Made by a program: the position numbers and the translations under genes. A stretch of 64,000 bases of DNA. It comes from Luteolibacter yonseiensis (GTDB lineage Bacteria; Verrucomicrobiota; Verrucomicrobiia; Verrucomicrobiales; Akkermansiaceae). The notes below the pieces were generated by a model. That model made no database searches, had not been told where the DNA came from, and was given only the letters and a program-made list of their open reading frames with translations. The DNA is taken from the NCBI RefSeq assembly GCF_016595465.1, contig NZ_JAENIK010000012.1, positions 1,054,001-1,118,000 on the forward strand. Reading direction: 5' to 3'. Positions 1 to 8,628 of this stretch are shown here, piece after piece (within the stretch, counting starts at the first letter, position 1; every line of letters begins with the position of its first letter).

Positions 1-591
1 CTTCCTGTCCCTACCTGCTACGGCAGACGCTTCTGGGCGCGCTGGCTGGATCTCCTGCTTTTCACCGGGATCTGGTGGCTCGGCATGTGGGCGGCACGGC
101 AGGACATCGAGGCGGCCTTGCTCAACCACTGGGTCATCCTTTTCCGACTGGTCCCGTGGTTCATCATTGAAATCCTCCTCATCCACTACTTTGCCACCAC
201 CCCGGGCAAATGGTTGCTCGGACTGCGGGTCCTCAACAAGGACGGTTCAAAACTCAGTCTCGCCGCTTCCACCATCCGTTCCCTGCGCGTGATGTTCATC
301 GGCGTGGGTTTCGGCTGGGAAATCCTCTCCCTTTTCTGCCAAACCTTGAGCTACTTCAACGCGAAACGCCTGGGCTCGCCGATGTGGGACTATGTCGGCG
401 GCCATCAGGTAACGGTGAAACCACTGAATCCGGTTTCCCTCAGTGCCTACGTGTTCGCATTGTCCGGCGCGATCCTGCTGCATTTCGTCGTCTTGGGTTC
501 GTATTGGTTCGATATTTCCGCCAAGACCTCCCCGGAATTCAAACAGAAGTTCGAGAAAAATCCGTTCTGGCACCTTCCAAAGCGATACTGA
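1..591 (+). CDS. RDD-family membrane protein (5' end missing)
   Basis: Reading is open from the first base, so the gene starts upstream of the window; 196 residues are visible. The visible start reads G-R-R-F-W-A-R-W-L-D, the arginine/aspartate signature of the RDD domain (here R-R..R..D), followed by hydrophobic segments around residues 18-33 and 40-60. A G-K-W-L-L-G-L stretch near residue 72 is also typical, as it precedes the second part of the domain. One more hydrophobic segment lies near the C-terminus. RDD proteins are small inner-membrane proteins, some implicated in ion or compatible-solute exchange, but the substrate here cannot be told. The next plausible gene is 183 bases downstream, so it is probably not co-transcribed tightly with it. 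An internal ATG at 85 would lose the RDD signature and is not the start. Confidence 0.8.
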   Translation, partial: LPVPTCYGRRFWARWLDLLLFTGIWWLGMWAARQDIEAALLNHWVILFRLVPWFIIEILLIHYFATTPGKWLLGLRVLNKDGSKLSLAASTIRSLRVMFIGVGFGWEILSLFCQTLSYFNAKRLGSPMWDYVGGHQVTVKPLNPVSLSAYVFALSGAILLHFVVLGSYWFDISAKTSPEFKQKFEKNPFWHLPKRY

Positions 592-774
592 GACGTCCGC
601 CCGGTGCTGTTCATTGAGAAAACGGGTCAGGCCCCTGGATTGTGGAGAGCCGGATTACCGGTGAGTCCCTCCAATGTCTTCTTTTGACGCAATCGTTTGA
701 CAACCGTCCCCGTCTCCCGGAGTTTCGTGTGAAGGGAATGATCTGTTTCCCTCAGCCCCCATGCCGGCTCCACG

Positions 775-1119
775 ATGTCCCACTCCGAAAACAAACTGCT
801 GCACGCGACGATGATCCCCTGGGTCATCGCTCTGGTGGCGTTCGTGGGACTGGGCGCGCTGCTGCCGGGACAAAGGGCGGGCAAAAGGCAGGAAACCTCG
901 CATGACAGCGGAATCTCCGCACTGTCGGATGATGTGCAACTGCGGGGCCGCCCGGTCGAGCCGGTGGCGTACTTGGAACCAAGCGCCGCAGACGATATCA
1001 AGGCGAGTCCCGTGTTCTCATGGATTCCGCGCATCGAAGCCCGATTCACCCGGCCAACCGGCGACCCGGTGGACGGTGCGGTGCGAGGACGCGCGCCTCC
1101 CGCTTGGGACATCGCCTGA
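775..1119 (+). CDS. Small membrane-anchored protein with C-terminal RAPP motif upstream of secA (possible arrest peptide)
   Basis: Predicted 114 residues. It has one hydrophobic segment at residues 14-30, followed by R34, K37 and R38, then a low-complexity soluble stretch. It ends with R106-A107-P108-P109 five residues before the stop. Codon third positions are strongly G/C like the neighbours, which supports real coding. No family was recognised. The design (N-terminal membrane signal, variable middle, R-A-P-P close to the end, secA next downstream) matches regulatory arrest peptides such as SecM, MifM and the R-A-P-P/G class, whose stalling reports on protein export or insertion. That role is inference. 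By the positive-inside rule the segment would be N-out/C-in, more like the YidC monitor MifM than SecM. The Shine-Dalgarno is weak. The secA frame is also open here back to 902, but this frame looks better. Confidence 0.5.
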   Translation: MSHSENKLLHATMIPWVIALVAFVGLGALLPGQRAGKRQETSHDSGISALSDDVQLRGRPVEPVAYLEPSAADDIKASPVFSWIPRIEARFTRPTGDPVDGAVRGRAPPAWDIA

Positions 1120-1166
1120 ATCGTTTGCCTTTGAGCATCCGTCAGCCGGGTTGAAAAATACCATCC

Positions 1167-1262
1167 GGCGCGCCGTGCGGTCGCACGGCTTTCGGCAGAT
1201 CACGACGAGTGTCGGATCAGGCCTCATTCCTGCGGTGGTGACACCGCGGTCCATTTGTTTTT
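1167..1262 (+). promoter_or_regulatory. Structured secA leader with two hairpins and a T-run
   Basis: The 172 bases between the small ORF and secA hold two inverted repeats. The first has arms 1172-1179 and 1182-1189 (GCCGTGCG / CGCACGGC). The second has arms 1232-1237 and 1242-1247 (GCGGTG / CACCGC) and is followed within about 15 bases by TTGTTTTTT, as in an intrinsic terminator. In addition, 1167-1173 (GGCGCGC) can pair with 1091-1097 inside the RAPP codons of the preceding ORF. A ribosome stalled there would cover the upstream arm. The second hairpin could simply terminate the upstream transcript, or act as an attenuator before secA. Only the repeats are seen; the mechanism is inferred. 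Confidence 0.4.
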
Positions 1263-1291
1263 TCCAATCTCTTTTCCCCAACTTTCATTTC

Positions 1292-4219
1292 ATGATCCAA
1301 TGGCTTTTCCCTAAAATCCTCGGCGGTAAAAACGACCGCGAGGTGAATCGCATCCGCCCGACCGTCTCGCGCATCAACGAGATCGAGGAAGCGTTGCGTC
1401 GCGAACCTGATGAAAAACTGCTGACGCTGACGAAGCAATGGCAGGCACACCTCGCCCGCTATCACAAACTCGACAGTCCGACCAAGTCACAACTCGAGCG
1501 GATGGACGCAACCGGTCTCGCCACCGCTGCAAGTGCTTTGGAAGAACGGTTTTCGGAACTGCGGGGCGAATTTTCCTCACTGCCGAAAACGATCCAACCC
1601 ACGGTGGCCTCGATCGAAGGTGCCAAGGCCGCGTTTCAGGACATCACCGGTCATTTCGCCAAGACACGCGCGAAGTATCTGGAGAAAATTCTGCCGGAAG
1701 CCTATGCCGTGGTGAAAAACGCCGCCCGCCGGTTGTGCGGCAGGGAGGTCCCCGTCAATGGCCAACCGATGATCTGGAACATGGTCCATTTCGACGTCCA
1801 GCTCATCGGCGGGATCGCGATCCACCGCGGGATGATCGCGGAAATGCAGACCGGTGAGGGAAAAACCCTCGTCGCCACCCTGCCCGTTTACCTGAACGCA
1901 CTCGCTGGCCTCGGGGTGCATGTGGTGACGGTGAATGACTACCTCGCGAAGCGCGACTCCGACTGGATGAGCGCGCTTTTCGGATTTCTAGGCCTGTCCG
2001 TCGGCTGCATCCAGAACGAGATGCAACCGGAGCAGCGCCGGGCGGAGTATGCCTGCGACATCACCTATGGGACGAACTCCGAGTTCGGCTTCGATTACCT
2101 GCGGGACAATGGCATGGCCATGACCCGTGGCGAGCAGGTCCAGCGCGGGCACTACTTCGCGATCATCGACGAGGTGGACTCCATCCTTATCGATGACGCG
2201 CGAACACCCTTGATCATCACCGGCTACGCTTCCCAGGAATCCCACCAATACGTGCTCTACAAGCCGATGGTGGAAGGGCTTTACAAAAAGCAGACGGAGC
2301 TTTGCAACCGCGTCGCCAGCGAAGTGGAGCGCCTTCTGAAAGCGGGAGACGTGCCCGCGGCCGGCGCGCAGCTCTACAAGCTCAAGCTGGGTCAGCCGCG
2401 CAACAGGCGTTTCCTGCGGTTCATGGAGGACCCTGAACTGCGCAGGCTTTTGGATAAAAGCGAACTTTCCTACCAACAGGGAGCGAACAAGAAAAACCTC
2501 TTCAAACTCAAGCAGGACCTGTTGTTCACGGTGGATGACAAGAACCAGTCGGCCGATCTTTTGGAAAAGGGCCGCCTCCACCTTTCTCCCGACGATCCGG
2601 ACTTCTTCACCCTGCCTGATGTGAACGAACGCCTCTCGTCCATCGAAAACAACCGCAACCTCACCCCTGAGCAAAAATCGGCCGCCAGGGTGGAGGTCCG
2701 GGACCGGCTCGACCAGCAAGCGGGCAAGGTTCACAACATCACCCAGCTTCTCAGGGCCTACTGCCTCTACGAGAAGGATGTCCACTATGTCGTCAGCGAG
2801 GGCAAGGTGTCCATCATCGACGAAAGCACGGGCCGGGAAATGGCGGGACGCCGTTGGTCGGACGGACTCCACCAGGCGGTCGAGGCCAAGGAAATGGTGG
2901 ACATTGAAAAGGAGTCCCACACCTACGCGACCATCACCATCCAGAACTACTTCCGTCTCTACGAAAAACTCGCGGGCATGACCGGCACCGCGGAAACCGA
3001 GGCGGCGGAATTCCATGACATCTACAAGCTGGATGTGCTGCCGATCCCCACCAACACCCGGAACATCCGGATCGACGAAAACGACCAGATTTTCAAGACG
3101 AGGCGTGACAAGTATAACGCGGTGATCGACCGGATCGAAAAGGCCCACGCCGCCGGCCAGCCCGTGCTCGTCGGAACAGCCTCTGTCGAATCGTCGGAAA
3201 CGCTCGCCCGGCTGCTCAAGCGTGCGGGAATCCCGCACGTGGTGCTCAATGCAAAATTCCATGAACGTGAGGCGGAAATCGTCGCCCGCGCGGGACAGCG
3301 CGGTGCCGTCACGGTCTCCACCAACATGGCGGGGCGCGGCACGGACATCAAACTCGGCGAAGGAGTCGCCGAGCTGGGAGGGCTGTTCGTCATCGCCACC
3401 GAGCGGCATCCGTCCCGGCGTGTGGATCGCCAGCTCCGCGGACGCTGCTCGCGCCAGGGCGACCCCGGCAGATCGCAGTTTTTCATTTCCTTGGAAGATG
3501 ACCTCATGCGCCACCACGCGGGCCAGAACCGCCTGGCATCCTCGGTCGAACAGTTCGATGCGAAGGACCAGGTCACGTTGCAGAACTCCTCGCTCGGGAA
3601 ATCCGTAGAGGCGGCCCAGAAGCAGGTGGAACAGCGGAACTACCGGTCACGCAAGCATGTGCTGGATTTCGACGACGTCATGAACATGCAGCGCGAAATC
3701 GTTTACGGCTACCGGAACGAGGTTCTCACCACCGAGGATTCGCGCCGGTTGGTGCACGATCTCGTCGCCGAAGTGATCCCGGGAAAAATCCGCGGATTCC
3801 TTTCCGAGTGCGATCCCTACGAGTCCCTCTCCGCACAACTTTATGACCGGGTGAACGAGAACTTCCCCGTCAGCATCACTCCGGAGGATTTCCAAGATCC
3901 CAGGGAGAATGTCATCTCCGCGATGCTTGTCCGTAAAATGCAGGAAGCCTACGACACCCAGGTCCGGGACATCCCGGAGGAAATGCTCGACCACGGGGAA
4001 CGCCGAATGGTGCTGTATGCCATCGACCGGCTCTGGCAGGAACACCTGGGCGACATGGACGAACTCCGCGAAGGGGTGAACCTCCGCGCCCAAGGCCAGA
4101 AAGATCCTCTCGTCGAATACAAAAATGAATCCTACAACCTCTTTGTCGTCCTCATGGACTCCATCCGCGAACAAGCGTTGCAGAACCTGTTCCGCTCCGC
4201 CTTCTCCCACTCCGCCTGA
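1292..4219 (+). CDS. secA: Preprotein translocase ATPase SecA
   Basis: 975 residues. SecA is the cytoplasmic ATPase motor that pushes unfolded preproteins through SecYEG. Seen in order: Walker A M-Q-T-G-E-G-K-T (residues 185-192), the D-E-V-D box (293-296) followed by S-I-L-I-D-D-A-R-T-P, the preprotein cross-linking region, the second helicase domain with M-A-G-R-G-T-D-I-K and Q-L-R-G-R-C-S-R-Q-G-D, and the helical wing/scaffold ending near W-Q-E-H-L. A long insertion of about 150 residues follows the first nucleotide-binding motifs, as in Bacteroidetes- and Verrucomicrobia-type SecA. The zinc-binding cysteine tail of many SecAs is absent; the protein ends in S-A-F-S-H-S-A. The ATG at 1292 is chosen because M-I-Q-W-L-F-P-K-I-L-G matches usual SecA N-termini; the frame stays open upstream to 902 but without SecA-like sequence. 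No strong Shine-Dalgarno is visible. Confidence 0.97.
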   Translation: MIQWLFPKILGGKNDREVNRIRPTVSRINEIEEALRREPDEKLLTLTKQWQAHLARYHKLDSPTKSQLERMDATGLATAASALEERFSELRGEFSSLPKTIQPTVASIEGAKAAFQDITGHFAKTRAKYLEKILPEAYAVVKNAARRLCGREVPVNGQPMIWNMVHFDVQLIGGIAIHRGMIAEMQTGEGKTLVATLPVYLNALAGLGVHVVTVNDYLAKRDSDWMSALFGFLGLSVGCIQNEMQPEQRRAEYACDITYGTNSEFGFDYLRDNGMAMTRGEQVQRGHYFAIIDEVDSILIDDARTPLIITGYASQESHQYVLYKPMVEGLYKKQTELCNRVASEVERLLKAGDVPAAGAQLYKLKLGQPRNRRFLRFMEDPELRRLLDKSELSYQQGANKKNLFKLKQDLLFTVDDKNQSADLLEKGRLHLSPDDPDFFTLPDVNERLSSIENNRNLTPEQKSAARVEVRDRLDQQAGKVHNITQLLRAYCLYEKDVHYVVSEGKVSIIDESTGREMAGRRWSDGLHQAVEAKEMVDIEKESHTYATITIQNYFRLYEKLAGMTGTAETEAAEFHDIYKLDVLPIPTNTRNIRIDENDQIFKTRRDKYNAVIDRIEKAHAAGQPVLVGTASVESSETLARLLKRAGIPHVVLNAKFHEREAEIVARAGQRGAVTVSTNMAGRGTDIKLGEGVAELGGLFVIATERHPSRRVDRQLRGRCSRQGDPGRSQFFISLEDDLMRHHAGQNRLASSVEQFDAKDQVTLQNSSLGKSVEAAQKQVEQRNYRSRKHVLDFDDVMNMQREIVYGYRNEVLTTEDSRRLVHDLVAEVIPGKIRGFLSECDPYESLSAQLYDRVNENFPVSITPEDFQDPRENVISAMLVRKMQEAYDTQVRDIPEEMLDHGERRMVLYAIDRLWQEHLGDMDELREGVNLRAQGQKDPLVEYKNESYNLFVVLMDSIREQALQNLFRSAFSHSA

Positions 4220-4247
4220 TCGGACTCTCCCACCCCGTTAAAAAACC

Positions 4248-6908
4248 ATGCACGATTTATCGCTGATTTCCACCATTGCCGCCGCCTTCACCGTCGCCTG
4301 GGTTCTCGGGTTGCTCACCCAATGGCTCAAGCTCTCGCCCATCGTCGGCTATCTGCTGGCGGGGGTGATCATCGGTCCCCACACGCCCGGGTTTGTCGGA
4401 GACGTGCATCTGGCGCAGCAGTTGGCGGAAGTCGGCGTGATCCTGCTGATGTTCGGGGTGGGTCTTCATTTCCATCTCAAGGATCTGATCGCGGTGAAGA
4501 ACGTGGCCATTCCGGGGGCGGTCGGGCAGAGCCTGATCGCCACGGTGCTGGCCATGGTGGTGTTCTCCGCCTTCGGGATGCCCCTCACCACGGGTGCTGT
4601 CCTCGGCATGGCGATGGCGGTGGCGAGCACCGTCGTGCTGATGCGTGTGCTGATGGATGCGGATGTCCTCAGTTCGCGCCAGGGACACGTCGCGGTTGGT
4701 TGGTTGATCGTGGAAGACATTTTCACCGTCATCCTGCTGGTACTCATTCCGGTCCTGGGATCCGAAGTCCAGGCGGCGCAAGCCGTGGCGGAAGGGAAAA
4801 CCATCACCTCCGCCGGCGGTGGAGGGCTCTGGCTGACGCTCGGAACCGCTCTGCTGAAACTCGCCGTGCTCGTGGCCATCGTGCTGGTCGCCGGAGCGAA
4901 GGTGGTGCCTTGGGCGCTGGTGAAGGTCGCACGGCTCAGGTCGCGTGAATTGTTCACCCTCACCGTGCTGGTCTTTTCCGTGGCCATCGCCGCGGCGTCC
5001 TACTTCTTCTTCGGTGCGTCCATGGCGCTTGGAGCCTTCCTGGCCGGCATGGTGGTCGCGCAATCCCCAGTCAGTCATCAGGCGGCGGCGGACGCGCTGC
5101 CGCTGCGGGATGCGTTCGCGGTGCTGTTCTTCGTCTCGGTAGGCATGCTGTTTGATCCGGCATTCCTCATCGAGCAACCGTTGATGGTCGCGGCGGCGCT
5201 CGGCATCATTCTCATCGCAAAACCGCTTGCCGCGCTTCTCATCGTCGCGGTGCTCGGCCATTCCGTCAGAACCGCGCTCACGGTGGCGATCGGTCTGGCC
5301 CAGATCGGAGAATTCTCCTTCATCCTCTCGGAACTCGCCCGGCAGCACAAGCTGATGCCGGACGCCGGACACAACGTGCTTGTCGCCTCCGCCATCATTT
5401 CCATCACGGTGAATCCCCTGCTGTTCCGCGCCCTGCCGCAGATCGAGGATTGGTTGCGCGCACGCCCCAGACTGTGGAAATTGCTCAATGGTCGTGCTGA
5501 AAAGAGGATCGCCCAAACGAAGCCCATGCCCGCCGGTCCCTCCCATGGCGAAGATGACGGGAAACGCCTCGCCATTGTCGTCGGCTACGGTCCCGTCGGC
5601 CGCTCGGTGCACCGGGTGCTGAAAGACGCGGGACTCTCCACCGTCGTGATCGACATGAACATGGACACCGTCACCGCCCTGCACGCGGAAGGACAGGTGG
5701 CCATCTATGGCGATGCCTCGAACCAAGGGGTGCTTGAAGAGGCGGGTATGAAAACAGCATCCCATCTCATCATCACCCTGCCGAACGCCTCGCACCGGGC
5801 CGCCGTCGTCGCCGCCAGCAGGGCCATCAGCGACAGCGTGCGCATCGTCGTCCGGGCCCGCTATCTCCGTGAACGGGAGGAACTGGAACGCAGCGGAGCT
5901 TCCGCCGCCGTCTTTGAAGAAGCGGAAGCCGCCGTCGCCCTGGCCCGCCTCGTTCTCACGGACACGGGCATCCACCGCCAGGCGGCGGAACAGAAGTTGC
6001 AGGACATCCGCCTGCACCTCATCATGGACAACTTTTCGAATATCCGCTCGCAACGGGTCGCGCTTGTCATGGTCCCATGGGCCCACGTGCGGTCCCTGTC
6101 CACCACCGCTGACCGCCAGGCGGTTTTGAACCAGATCGCCCAGGAAAGATTCTCCCGCTGGCCTGTGGTTGATCCGGCGACACGCCGCGTCACCGGGTAC
6201 CTGCGGACCAAGGACCTGCTCGCACAGAAGGAAGGAAACGACTGGTCCAGCCTCATCCGTCCTGTCAAATCGATCCTGCCGAACGACAGCATCGACTCCA
6301 CCCTCACACGCATGCAGGAGGAAAGCGCCAGCATCTACATCGTCGAGGACGGCGGAGCCCCTCTGGGTCTGGTCACCATGGAGGACATCCTGGAGCAGGT
6401 CGTTGGAAAGCTCGAAGACGAGGATACCCGCGACAAGCCGGTGCTGCTCGGGAGCGCGGTCCAGAACGGAGGCGTGGTCACCTCGATGACGGCAACCAAC
6501 AAGGAGGAAGCCATCCACGAACTCATCCACGCCATCCCGACCCACCGCCTGCCCGCCGGTTTCGATGCGAGCCAGATCTACAACCTCGTGCTCGCCCGCG
6601 AGGAGGAAATTTCGACCGACCTTGGAAACGGCATCGCCATTCCCCACGCCCGCTGCCCCGGTATCTCCGCGCCGCTGGCCGTCGTCGGCCAGTCGAAGGA
6701 AGGAGTGGTTTACTCCAGTGGTGACAACCAGGCGGTGCACCTGTTCTTCCTGCTCATCACTCCTGCGGAACGCCCCGAAGCCCAGCTTTCGCTCCTCAGG
6801 CAGACGGCGAAACTCGCAGGCACCGAATCCGCGCGGGATGCGATGGTCGGGGCGAACTCCCCCGCCTCCATGCTGGACATCATCCACAAGCTGCTCAAGT
6901 CGCACTGA
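4248..6908 (+). CDS. CPA2 cation:proton antiporter fused to TrkA-N, CBS pair and PTS EIIA domains
   Basis: 886 residues. The first 400 or so form a Kef/NhaA-like CPA2 membrane domain of about 12 helices (G-Y-L-L-A-G-V-I-I-G-P-H-T-P at 34-47; V-E-D-I-F near 160), exchanging K+ or Na+ for protons across the inner membrane. Residues about 440-560 are a TrkA-N/RCK nucleotide-binding domain (V-V-G-Y-G-P-V-G-R-S). Residues about 600-720 resemble a CorC-type CBS pair (G-L-V-T-M-E-D-I-L-E-Q-V-V-G). The C-terminus is a PTS EIIA(Fru/Ntr)-type domain with the phosphorylatable histidine H800 in G-I-A-I-P-H-A-R. The gene lies 28 bases after secA and may be read through from it. The stacking of RCK, CBS and EIIA suggests gating by nucleotides and by PTS phosphorylation state. 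Domain calls are firm; the ion is not known. Confidence 0.9.
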   Translation: MHDLSLISTIAAAFTVAWVLGLLTQWLKLSPIVGYLLAGVIIGPHTPGFVGDVHLAQQLAEVGVILLMFGVGLHFHLKDLIAVKNVAIPGAVGQSLIATVLAMVVFSAFGMPLTTGAVLGMAMAVASTVVLMRVLMDADVLSSRQGHVAVGWLIVEDIFTVILLVLIPVLGSEVQAAQAVAEGKTITSAGGGGLWLTLGTALLKLAVLVAIVLVAGAKVVPWALVKVARLRSRELFTLTVLVFSVAIAAASYFFFGASMALGAFLAGMVVAQSPVSHQAAADALPLRDAFAVLFFVSVGMLFDPAFLIEQPLMVAAALGIILIAKPLAALLIVAVLGHSVRTALTVAIGLAQIGEFSFILSELARQHKLMPDAGHNVLVASAIISITVNPLLFRALPQIEDWLRARPRLWKLLNGRAEKRIAQTKPMPAGPSHGEDDGKRLAIVVGYGPVGRSVHRVLKDAGLSTVVIDMNMDTVTALHAEGQVAIYGDASNQGVLEEAGMKTASHLIITLPNASHRAAVVAASRAISDSVRIVVRARYLREREELERSGASAAVFEEAEAAVALARLVLTDTGIHRQAAEQKLQDIRLHLIMDNFSNIRSQRVALVMVPWAHVRSLSTTADRQAVLNQIAQERFSRWPVVDPATRRVTGYLRTKDLLAQKEGNDWSSLIRPVKSILPNDSIDSTLTRMQEESASIYIVEDGGAPLGLVTMEDILEQVVGKLEDEDTRDKPVLLGSAVQNGGVVTSMTATNKEEAIHELIHAIPTHRLPAGFDASQIYNLVLAREEEISTDLGNGIAIPHARCPGISAPLAVVGQSKEGVVYSSGDNQAVHLFFLLITPAERPEAQLSLLRQTAKLAGTESARDAMVGANSPASMLDIIHKLLKSH

Positions 6909-6941
6909 GACCGGACTCCATGATGCCGGCATCCACCGGGA

Positions 6942-6961
6942 GCGCGGAATTCATTCCGCGC
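6942..6961. repeat. Extragenic palindrome / possible bidirectional terminator
   Basis: Perfect 9-base arms GCGCGGAAT and ATTCCGCGC separated by two bases lie in the 213-base gap between two convergent genes. This is the only copy in the window. The position suits a bidirectional terminator or a dispersed extragenic palindrome; no T-run follows directly. Confidence 0.5.
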
Positions 6962-7121
6962 GAACGTCCCGTAGGCATCACAGGGAAATTTTTCAAAGCC
7001 ATTCCAGATGAGTCTCTCCGTCTGGAGACATGGGGAGGCCGGGCCTTGTCACCTCAAGCCCGTCTCCCCGCACCACGCGAAACATGCCTGCGAGGAATTC
7101 CTCCTGAGAGAATAGAACGAA

Positions 7122-8627
7122 TCACGCTTCCGTTTCCCGGGACATTCCGCGGATGACTTTCCGTCCGAGGAAAGCCAACGGAACCATGCAGACGATCCCC
7201 CGCCAGCCGAGCTCGAGGAAGCCGCCATTGGAGGAAATAGGCACGCCGACAGCCAGAGTGGCGAGGATGCCGGAGAAAACCAGCAGTGGCACCGCAGTCC
7301 CCCTGAGGTGATAACCAAGGTAATCAGAGAGCGGCAGCTTGAGTTTTTTCACCGTCATGGGAACGACCCACAGCCAGCCCACCAGCACGGTCGGTATCAT
7401 CGTACCGAGGGCGACTCCAAGCACGCCGAACCGGTAGCCGAGGATAACGCTGAGAACAATGTTCGCCAAGGCGTCTACGAGGGAAATGTAAAGCAGCCGC
7501 TTTTCCTCCCCGCACATCATCAGGACCCTCTTCGAACAGCTGTTGGTCATCTGCGAGCTGTAGATCGTGAAAAGAAGGGTTTGACCGATCCACCAGGTAT
7601 CTTTGGAAACGGTGTCCAGACCGGTGAGAAGTTGAATGAGCTGTTCCAGATAAACCGCGGAAAGCAGGTAACAGGGGGTGACCAGCAGGAACGTGAATCT
7701 GGAACTCCGCAGCAGCAGGTTCCGCAGTCCGGACTCATCACCACGGGCATACAGCGAGGCGGCGGCCGGAGACAACAGCTGCTGGAGCTGGGTGCTGAAC
7801 ATGCTGAGCATCTCGCCCATCTTGTAACCCGCCTGATAGATGGTCACGGCCGCCACGTTGATCACCAGGGTGATGATCAGCTGGTCGGTCTTCGACATCA
7901 GCATGTTGCTGAAGGTGATGAGGTAGGCGGCGACGGAGAATCCCATCTGTGAACGCACGGACCTCCATTCGAACAGCGCGGGTGAGAATGATATGCCCGG
8001 CAGATGCCTGAAGGCGATGAACACGGCGACGAGATTGGGAAGAGCGCTTGTCGTGACACTGACACCCATTAGCACCGGAAGACTCCAATCCGCATGAAGA
8101 CCCCACGAGAGGAAGCCGAAATTCAGGACCGTCGCAAGCGTGCCCACCCAGTTCGCGAGGTCGTTCCTCTGGAGTCCCCGCAGTATTTCGGGAAACAGGC
8201 CGAGCGGAAACATCATCGCCATGCCGATGAAGAACACGACATAGGCACGCCCGAACTCCACGTGATCCTCCGCATGGACCTGCATGCGGGTGAGAAAAGG
8301 TTCGCGGATCGCGACGAACACCACCAGCAGCATCGCGGCCAGGCCTACGAAGGTCCAGAAAATCGTCGCCAACAGCCTGCTCAAGCCGGCGATGTCACCT
8401 GTCGCGGTTTTCTCGGCGACGGATTTCTGCGCGGTGAAACCGAAACCGAAATCCAGAAGGATGCCGTAACCGAAGAGAGACCACATCAAGGCCCAGAACC
8501 CGAACTCGGTGGGACTGAGCTGTTCGAACATCTGGCGGAACAACAGCAGGCCCAGCAACATTCTCGCCACCACTCCCACATAACCGCTCGCGGTGGTGCT
8601 CCAGAATCGTTTTTGCCAATCAGACAT
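7122..8627 (-). CDS. Polysaccharide flippase (Wzx/MATE-like)
   Basis: 501 residues with about 12-14 hydrophobic segments spread over the whole length, of the oligosaccharide flippase (RfbX/Wzx) type. Such proteins move undecaprenyl-linked repeat units across the inner membrane for polymerisation outside. The start M-S-D-W-Q-K-R-F-W-S is typical, with the first membrane helix soon after. The ATG at 8627 lies two bases beyond the stop of the upstream glycosyltransferase gene, so this is the last gene of a tightly packed leftward operon that begins near 13.9 kb. Longer in-frame starts upstream would lie inside that glycosyltransferase and are rejected. Cargo specificity cannot be read from sequence. 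Confidence 0.88.
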   Translation of the reverse strand: MSDWQKRFWSTTASGYVGVVARMLLGLLLFRQMFEQLSPTEFGFWALMWSLFGYGILLDFGFGFTAQKSVAEKTATGDIAGLSRLLATIFWTFVGLAAMLLVVFVAIREPFLTRMQVHAEDHVEFGRAYVVFFIGMAMMFPLGLFPEILRGLQRNDLANWVGTLATVLNFGFLSWGLHADWSLPVLMGVSVTTSALPNLVAVFIAFRHLPGISFSPALFEWRSVRSQMGFSVAAYLITFSNMLMSKTDQLIITLVINVAAVTIYQAGYKMGEMLSMFSTQLQQLLSPAAASLYARGDESGLRNLLLRSSRFTFLLVTPCYLLSAVYLEQLIQLLTGLDTVSKDTWWIGQTLLFTIYSSQMTNSCSKRVLMMCGEEKRLLYISLVDALANIVLSVILGYRFGVLGVALGTMIPTVLVGWLWVVPMTVKKLKLPLSDYLGYHLRGTAVPLLVFSGILATLAVGVPISSNGGFLELGWRGIVCMVPLAFLGRKVIRGMSRETEA

Positions 8628-8628
8628 T

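Noticed and set aside
684..725. TTGACG/TTGACA -35-like boxes upstream of the small RAPP ORF
   Set aside because: No matching -10 element at a usual spacing, so a promoter was not annotated.
902..1291. In-frame upward extension of secA by 130 codons
   Set aside because: The sequence has no resemblance to SecA, overlaps the better-composed small ORF in another frame, and the ATG at 1292 gives a standard SecA N-terminus.
1988..3517. Long minus-strand open frame opposite secA
   Set aside because: Explained by codon bias of secA; no recognisable domain.
4257..6932. Very long open frame on the minus strand opposite the antiporter gene
   Set aside because: It is a GC-rich shadow: composition is H/D/R/G-rich without domains, while the plus strand encodes a complete recognisable protein.
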